Below the pieces are notes generated by a model. That model was not told where the DNA came from. It did no database searches and saw only the letters and a list, made by a program, of their open reading frames with translations. Made by a program: the position numbers and the translations under genes. This document shows, one piece after another, positions 6,059 to 9,329 of a stretch of DNA of 9,329 bases (its first letter is position 1; every line of letters starts with the position of its first letter). Source of the DNA: Rhizobium sp. Q54 (GTDB lineage Bacteria > Pseudomonadota > Alphaproteobacteria > Rhizobiales > Beijerinckiaceae); assembly GCA_945901195.1 (NCBI GenBank), contig CAMDKB010000163.1, forward strand, positions 1 through 9,329. The letters run 5' to 3'.

Positions 6059-7361
6059 GACGGTAAGCCCTCGTCAGTTGGTCAGTGATTGGCTTCAGTA
6101 GCATTTCAAACACACGGCGATCACCGGTCTTGATGAACGCTTCGACCGGCATGCCCGGCAGGACAGGCATGCCGCCGAGGCGGCGGATCTCGTCCGGGGC
6201 CAGTTCGATCCGCACCGTATAAAAGGTCGCGCCTGACCGCTGCTCCGTGACGGTGTCGGGGGAAGCCTGCGTCAGGATGCCAGTCAGTTCAGGCGTGGTT
6301 CTTTGATTGAAAGCCGCGATCCGAACCATAACAGGCGCGCCAATCCTGATCTGATCGATGTCAGCCGGATTAATTTGTGCGTCCACAGCAAGCTTATCCG
6401 CCGTCGGCACGATCAACATCAAGACTTCGCCCACCCCGACGACGCCGCCGATCGTCTTGACGTTGAGTTGGTGCACGACCCCGTCCTCGGGCGCCGTGAT
6501 CGAGATCCGAGAGAGCTGGTCATGAGCGGCATTCAGCTGCTCTTCAAGCGGTCCAATCTTTGCGTCCAGATCCCGCAACTCTCCGCCGACCTCGCTGAAC
6601 AGATCACTGTCAATCTGGAGGATCGTCAAACGGGCTTCTGCAATTTTTCCTTCCGTCTGCGCGATGCCAGAGATCAGCTGGCCTCGTACGCCGTCCAAGC
6701 GGGCAGCTTCTCGTTCCAGCGCGCTCACACGTGACAGCGGCACCAGTTGCTGAGCCAAAAGCTGGCGCAGTCCGTCCAGCTCCTGATTGATGAACTTGGT
6801 CTGCGCATCGATCGATTGACGTTGCACCAGATAGCCTTGGGCCTCGTTCTTTAGTTGGTTGATACGCTCCTCAATCTGTGACTTGCGGCCAAACCGCGCG
6901 CTGGAGCGCAAGTCGAACAGCCGCCGCTCGTTCAAGATGGCCTCCGCGAGTTCCGTCCTGCGAGACATCAACTCCGCCGGCAATACGATGCCCCTCAATT
7001 CGTCGCGCTCCGCGAGGAGCCGCGCACGCCGGAGCCGAAGTTCACCAAGGCTTTTCTGGATGCTGTCGGCATTCGCACGCAACACAGTGTCATCCAGACG
7101 CACCAACACATCCCCATGGCGAACCTTATCGCCATTCCTGACCTTGATGTCGGCAATAACCCCACCGAACGGGTGCTGGACTTTCTTGGCGTCAGTTTCA
7201 ATGACAATAGACCCGCGCGCGATCACAGCCCCCGAAAGGCTGGCAAAGGCTCCCCATCCGCCGATAAAGGTCACGATCAGGACCAAAGCCGTAAAGCCGA
7301 ACAGCGAATAGGCTTTCGCGGAACGCAGCGCCGCCGTGGGTTTGTGCGGAGTTTCCCTCAT
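6051..7361 (-). CDS. HlyD/PrtE-family type I secretion membrane fusion protein
   Basis: A 436-residue inner-membrane adaptor. One membrane helix lies at about 18-39 after a short basic cytoplasmic tail. The periplasmic part begins with the lipoyl/biotinyl-like half-motif KKVQHPFGGVIADIKVRNGDKV (59-80 region), then a long coiled-coil rich in Leu, Arg, Glu and Gln from about 95 to 285, then the second lipoyl half ITAPEDGVVHQL. A beta-barrel region follows, with PVLPGMPVEAFI, and the C-terminal MLLKPITDQLTRAYRQD seen in type I secretion adaptors. Length and order are typical of PrtE/HlyD proteins, which bridge the ABC exporter to a TolC-type outer-membrane channel. Its ATG overlaps the ABC stop by four bases (ATGA), indicating coupled translation. 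No TolC gene is visible here, so it is probably elsewhere. Confidence 0.92.
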   Translation of the reverse strand: MRETPHKPTAALRSAKAYSLFGFTALVLIVTFIGGWGAFASLSGAVIARGSIVIETDAKKVQHPFGGVIADIKVRNGDKVRHGDVLVRLDDTVLRANADSIQKSLGELRLRRARLLAERDELRGIVLPAELMSRRTELAEAILNERRLFDLRSSARFGRKSQIEERINQLKNEAQGYLVQRQSIDAQTKFINQELDGLRQLLAQQLVPLSRVSALEREAARLDGVRGQLISGIAQTEGKIAEARLTILQIDSDLFSEVGGELRDLDAKIGPLEEQLNAAHDQLSRISITAPEDGVVHQLNVKTIGGVVGVGEVLMLIVPTADKLAVDAQINPADIDQIRIGAPVMVRIAAFNQRTTPELTGILTQASPDTVTEQRSGATFYTVRIELAPDEIRRLGGMPVLPGMPVEAFIKTGDRRVFEMLLKPITDQLTRAYRQD

Positions 7362-9142
7362 GGCTGACCGCCCCGCCCGTCAAGGGGTGATGCTGGCACA
7401 ATCGCCGTCGATGCCGGTTTCGTCAGATATTTCTCCAAAACCTCTTTCTTGGGGTCACAGGCGACCATCTTCCCATCTCTCAAGAGAAGAACTGTATCAA
7501 ACCCATCAAGCAAACCCGGGCGATGCGAAACAGCTATCACCACCCCGCCGCGGCCGCGGATCTCCAGAACTGCTTTCACCAGCGCCATGTCGCCTTCAGC
7601 ATCGAGGTTGGAATTTGGCTCATCCAGGACGACGAGAAAAGGCGCCCCGTATACCGCCCGCGCCAGAGCGATCCTCTGCCGCTGTCCAGCCGACAGCGCC
7701 GCGCCATTTTCCCCGACCTGGCTCTGGTAACCGTTTTTTATTTTAAGGACCATCTCATGGACCCCGGCTATCCTTGCCGCAGCAGTGACCTTTTCGGAAT
7801 CGGCGTCGGCATAAAACCGGCTGATGTTCTCGGCAATCGTGCCCGAAAAGAGATCGACGTCTTGCGGAAGGTATCCGATGTGGCGCCCCAGATCGTCCCT
7901 CGGCCATTGATCAAGGGATGCCCCATCCAGCATGACGCGGCCGGTGGTGGGCGACCACGCGTTCACGAGAAGCCGAAGCAGGGTGGACTTGCCAGCCCCG
8001 CTTGGTCCGATCACACACAAGCCAGCACCGGCTGGCAATGAGTAGGAAATATCCCTCAGGAGAACGCGCTGCGATCGTACCTCCACAAAGGAAAGGCCTT
8101 CCACGGCCATAAATTGCGTCGGAGGCACCAGACGCAGCTTGGGGTCCTGTGGCTGCAGAACCTGCAAGAGCTCAGACAATTTGCCCCAAGCCTCTCGCGC
8201 GGTTGAAAAGCTCCGCCAGTTCGCGATCGCCTGGTCGACGGGAGCAAAGGCGCGGCCGAACAAGACAGATCCTGCGATCATGACGCCGCCCGATCCCTCG
8301 CCCCAAATCACCAGTAAGGCACCCAATCCGAGCACGCCTGATTGCATGACCAGTCTGAGCACCCTCGATATGGAGCCCAGTCCGCCGCCTTTATCGCTGA
8401 GGGACGTATGCGCCTTGCTCGCGGCCGTGCTTTCGGCAGCATACCTTTCAGCCAAGGCGGGCTGCATAGCCATTGCAGCGATCACTTCAGCATTTCGTTG
8501 CACCGCGAGGGCAAGGCTTGATCGCTTGGCCAGCTTCTCGCCAAATTCCCGCACCGGCTCACGAGAGCTGTACTCCATATAGACAGTCAACCCGACCAGA
8601 AGGATCGCCCCAACCACAGCCGCAAGACCCAACATCCAATGCAAAAGCCACATGACCAGGACGAAAAACGGGATCCATGGGAGATCAAGGATCGCGATGG
8701 GGCCGCCACTCGACAGAAAGCTCTTGATGGAATCCAGATATCTTTGGGCCTGATGAGTGTCAGGCAACACCCGATTGATCTGACGGACGCGCGATGTCAG
8801 ATCAAAGATGCGGTCATTCAGCCGTTCATCAAGATGATTTCCGATCCGGATCAGAAGGCGCGCCCGTATGAAATCGAACAGGCCCTGCGCGCCAAACAGA
8901 ACAAGCGCAAGAATCGACAGGACCACCAGCGTCGGAATGCTCCGGCTTGGCAGAACCCGATCGTAGACCTCCAGCATGTAAAATGAGCCAACCAACATCA
9001 AGATGTTGACGACAGCGCTGAACACTCCAACGCAGATGATTTGGGTTCTGCATTCGCGCAACGCCGCGCCCAATTCGGACTTCCGGCCGGAGGCTTCCGC
9101 ACCACGACCCAACCCGTTGCTCCAGCGAGCCGCATCAGCCAT
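7358..9142 (-). CDS. Type I secretion system ABC transporter (permease-ATPase), PrtD type
   Basis: A 594-residue exporter half-transporter when started at ATG 9142. The N-terminal membrane domain (about 30-305) has around six membrane segments, among them 33-55, 69-88, 149-187 (two) and 262-302. The C-terminal ATPase domain shows Walker A GPSGAGKST (379-387), Q-loop Gln427, signature LSAGQRQR (483-490), Walker B LVVLDEP (503-509), the D-loop SNLD (511-514), and H-loop His540. The DEPNSNLDAEG run is typical of PrtD-type proteins. There is no C39 peptidase domain, so leader cleavage is not expected; C-terminal secretion signals on the cargo are the family norm. The frame runs open to a GTG-like start at 9223, but that would overlap the preceding gene by ~90 bases, so ATG 9142 is chosen. 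It exports an unknown protein together with the HlyD-like protein. Confidence 0.93.
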   Translation of the reverse strand: MADAARWSNGLGRGAEASGRKSELGAALRECRTQIICVGVFSAVVNILMLVGSFYMLEVYDRVLPSRSIPTLVVLSILALVLFGAQGLFDFIRARLLIRIGNHLDERLNDRIFDLTSRVRQINRVLPDTHQAQRYLDSIKSFLSSGGPIAILDLPWIPFFVLVMWLLHWMLGLAAVVGAILLVGLTVYMEYSSREPVREFGEKLAKRSSLALAVQRNAEVIAAMAMQPALAERYAAESTAASKAHTSLSDKGGGLGSISRVLRLVMQSGVLGLGALLVIWGEGSGGVMIAGSVLFGRAFAPVDQAIANWRSFSTAREAWGKLSELLQVLQPQDPKLRLVPPTQFMAVEGLSFVEVRSQRVLLRDISYSLPAGAGLCVIGPSGAGKSTLLRLLVNAWSPTTGRVMLDGASLDQWPRDDLGRHIGYLPQDVDLFSGTIAENISRFYADADSEKVTAAARIAGVHEMVLKIKNGYQSQVGENGAALSAGQRQRIALARAVYGAPFLVVLDEPNSNLDAEGDMALVKAVLEIRGRGGVVIAVSHRPGLLDGFDTVLLLRDGKMVACDPKKEVLEKYLTKPASTAIVPASPLDGRGGQP

Positions 9143-9329
9143 CGGTGAGCGCCTCGAAGGAGACGAAACCCATTTTCGCGAGGATAGCGACGTTGGCGAG
9201 CAACCTTGATGTCGGACCGCCAACGATCGCGGATAAGTCGTGAAGTGAAATCGGCTCGTCGTATTTCAACACCGATATGATCCGTTCCACGAGGGTAGGA
9301 TCGATCATGTCCTTTGACAGGGCGAACAA
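9135..9329 (-). CDS. Small winged-helix-like protein, N-terminus beyond window edge
   Basis: The frame is open from the right edge to a TGA at 9137-9135, giving about 64 residues. It ends SFEALTDG and overlaps the ABC transporter start by eight bases, so it is probably translated as part of the same operon. The run LVERIISVLKYDEPISLHDL, then SAIVGGPTSRLLANVAILAKMGFV, has the helix, turn and recognition-helix layout of a winged helix-turn-helix domain. The last residues would start the wing. It may regulate the operon or be a small adaptor; I do not recognise a family. An internal ATG lies at 9308, but no well-spaced ribosome binding site precedes it, so the gene likely continues to the right of the window. 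Codon use is coding-like and matches the neighbours. Confidence 0.55.
   Translation of the reverse strand: MFALSKDMIDPTLVERIISVLKYDEPISLHDLSAIVGGPTSRLLANVAILAKMGFVSFEALTDG

Noticed and set aside
7358..9142. Bacteriocin-type exporter with C39 peptidase domain
   Set aside because: The N-terminus before the first membrane segment is only about 30 residues and lacks the Cys/His peptidase motifs.
9143..9223. N-terminal extension of the ABC transporter to 9223
   Set aside because: It would overlap most of the upstream small gene in another frame; the extra residues are Ser/Arg-rich with no similarity to a known domain, and ATG 9142 is a natural overlapping start.

Overview
The window looks like a chromosomal stretch from a fairly GC-rich alphaproteobacterium, most likely Hyphomicrobiales (Rhizobiales). 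This placement is an inference from the general character of the proteins (UvrA tail, PrtD/PrtE-type secretion proteins, GC-rich codon use) and not from a marker gene. I see no rRNA, tRNA, CRISPR array, insertion sequence or phage gene.

Layout, left to right. (1) Positions 1-172 hold the last 56 codons of uvrA, the excision-repair ATPase, on the + strand. (2) Positions 262-1314 encode an exported calcineurin-like metallophosphoesterase. (3) Positions 1444-4973 hold a three-gene oxidative/hydrolytic set: an amidohydrolase-2 family metal hydrolase (+), a phthalate-dioxygenase-like Rieske oxygenase alpha subunit (-), and a RutA/SfnG-like flavin-dependent (LLM) monooxygenase (+). The hydrolase and Rieske genes converge across a 20-base gap. 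The Rieske and flavin monooxygenase genes diverge from a shared 165-base control region. Two oxygenases beside a metal-dependent hydrolase suggest breakdown of a small, possibly aromatic or heterocyclic, compound. The substrate cannot be read from the sequence, and no reductase or ferredoxin gene is present in the window.

(4) Positions 5110-9329 form a tightly packed operon on the - strand, read from right to left. It holds a small winged-helix-like protein (cut by the window edge), a PrtD-type type I secretion ABC transporter, a HlyD/PrtE-type membrane fusion protein, and an FkbM-like SAM-dependent methyltransferase. Successive genes overlap by 8 and 4 bases, and the last junction is separated by 5 bases (or overlaps by 4 with an upstream TTG start), so they are probably translated as a coupled unit. 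The first two secretion parts would pair with a TolC-type outer-membrane channel encoded elsewhere. No RTX-type or other obvious secreted substrate is in the window, so the cargo and the target of the methyltransferase are open.

Several starts were moved inward from the longest reading frame. The Rieske gene probably starts at 3662 (strong GGAGG), the methyltransferase at 6045, and the ABC transporter at 9142. The most interesting points are the uncharacterised Rieske/flavin-monooxygenase/hydrolase set and the co-operonic FkbM-like methyltransferase with a type I secretion pair.
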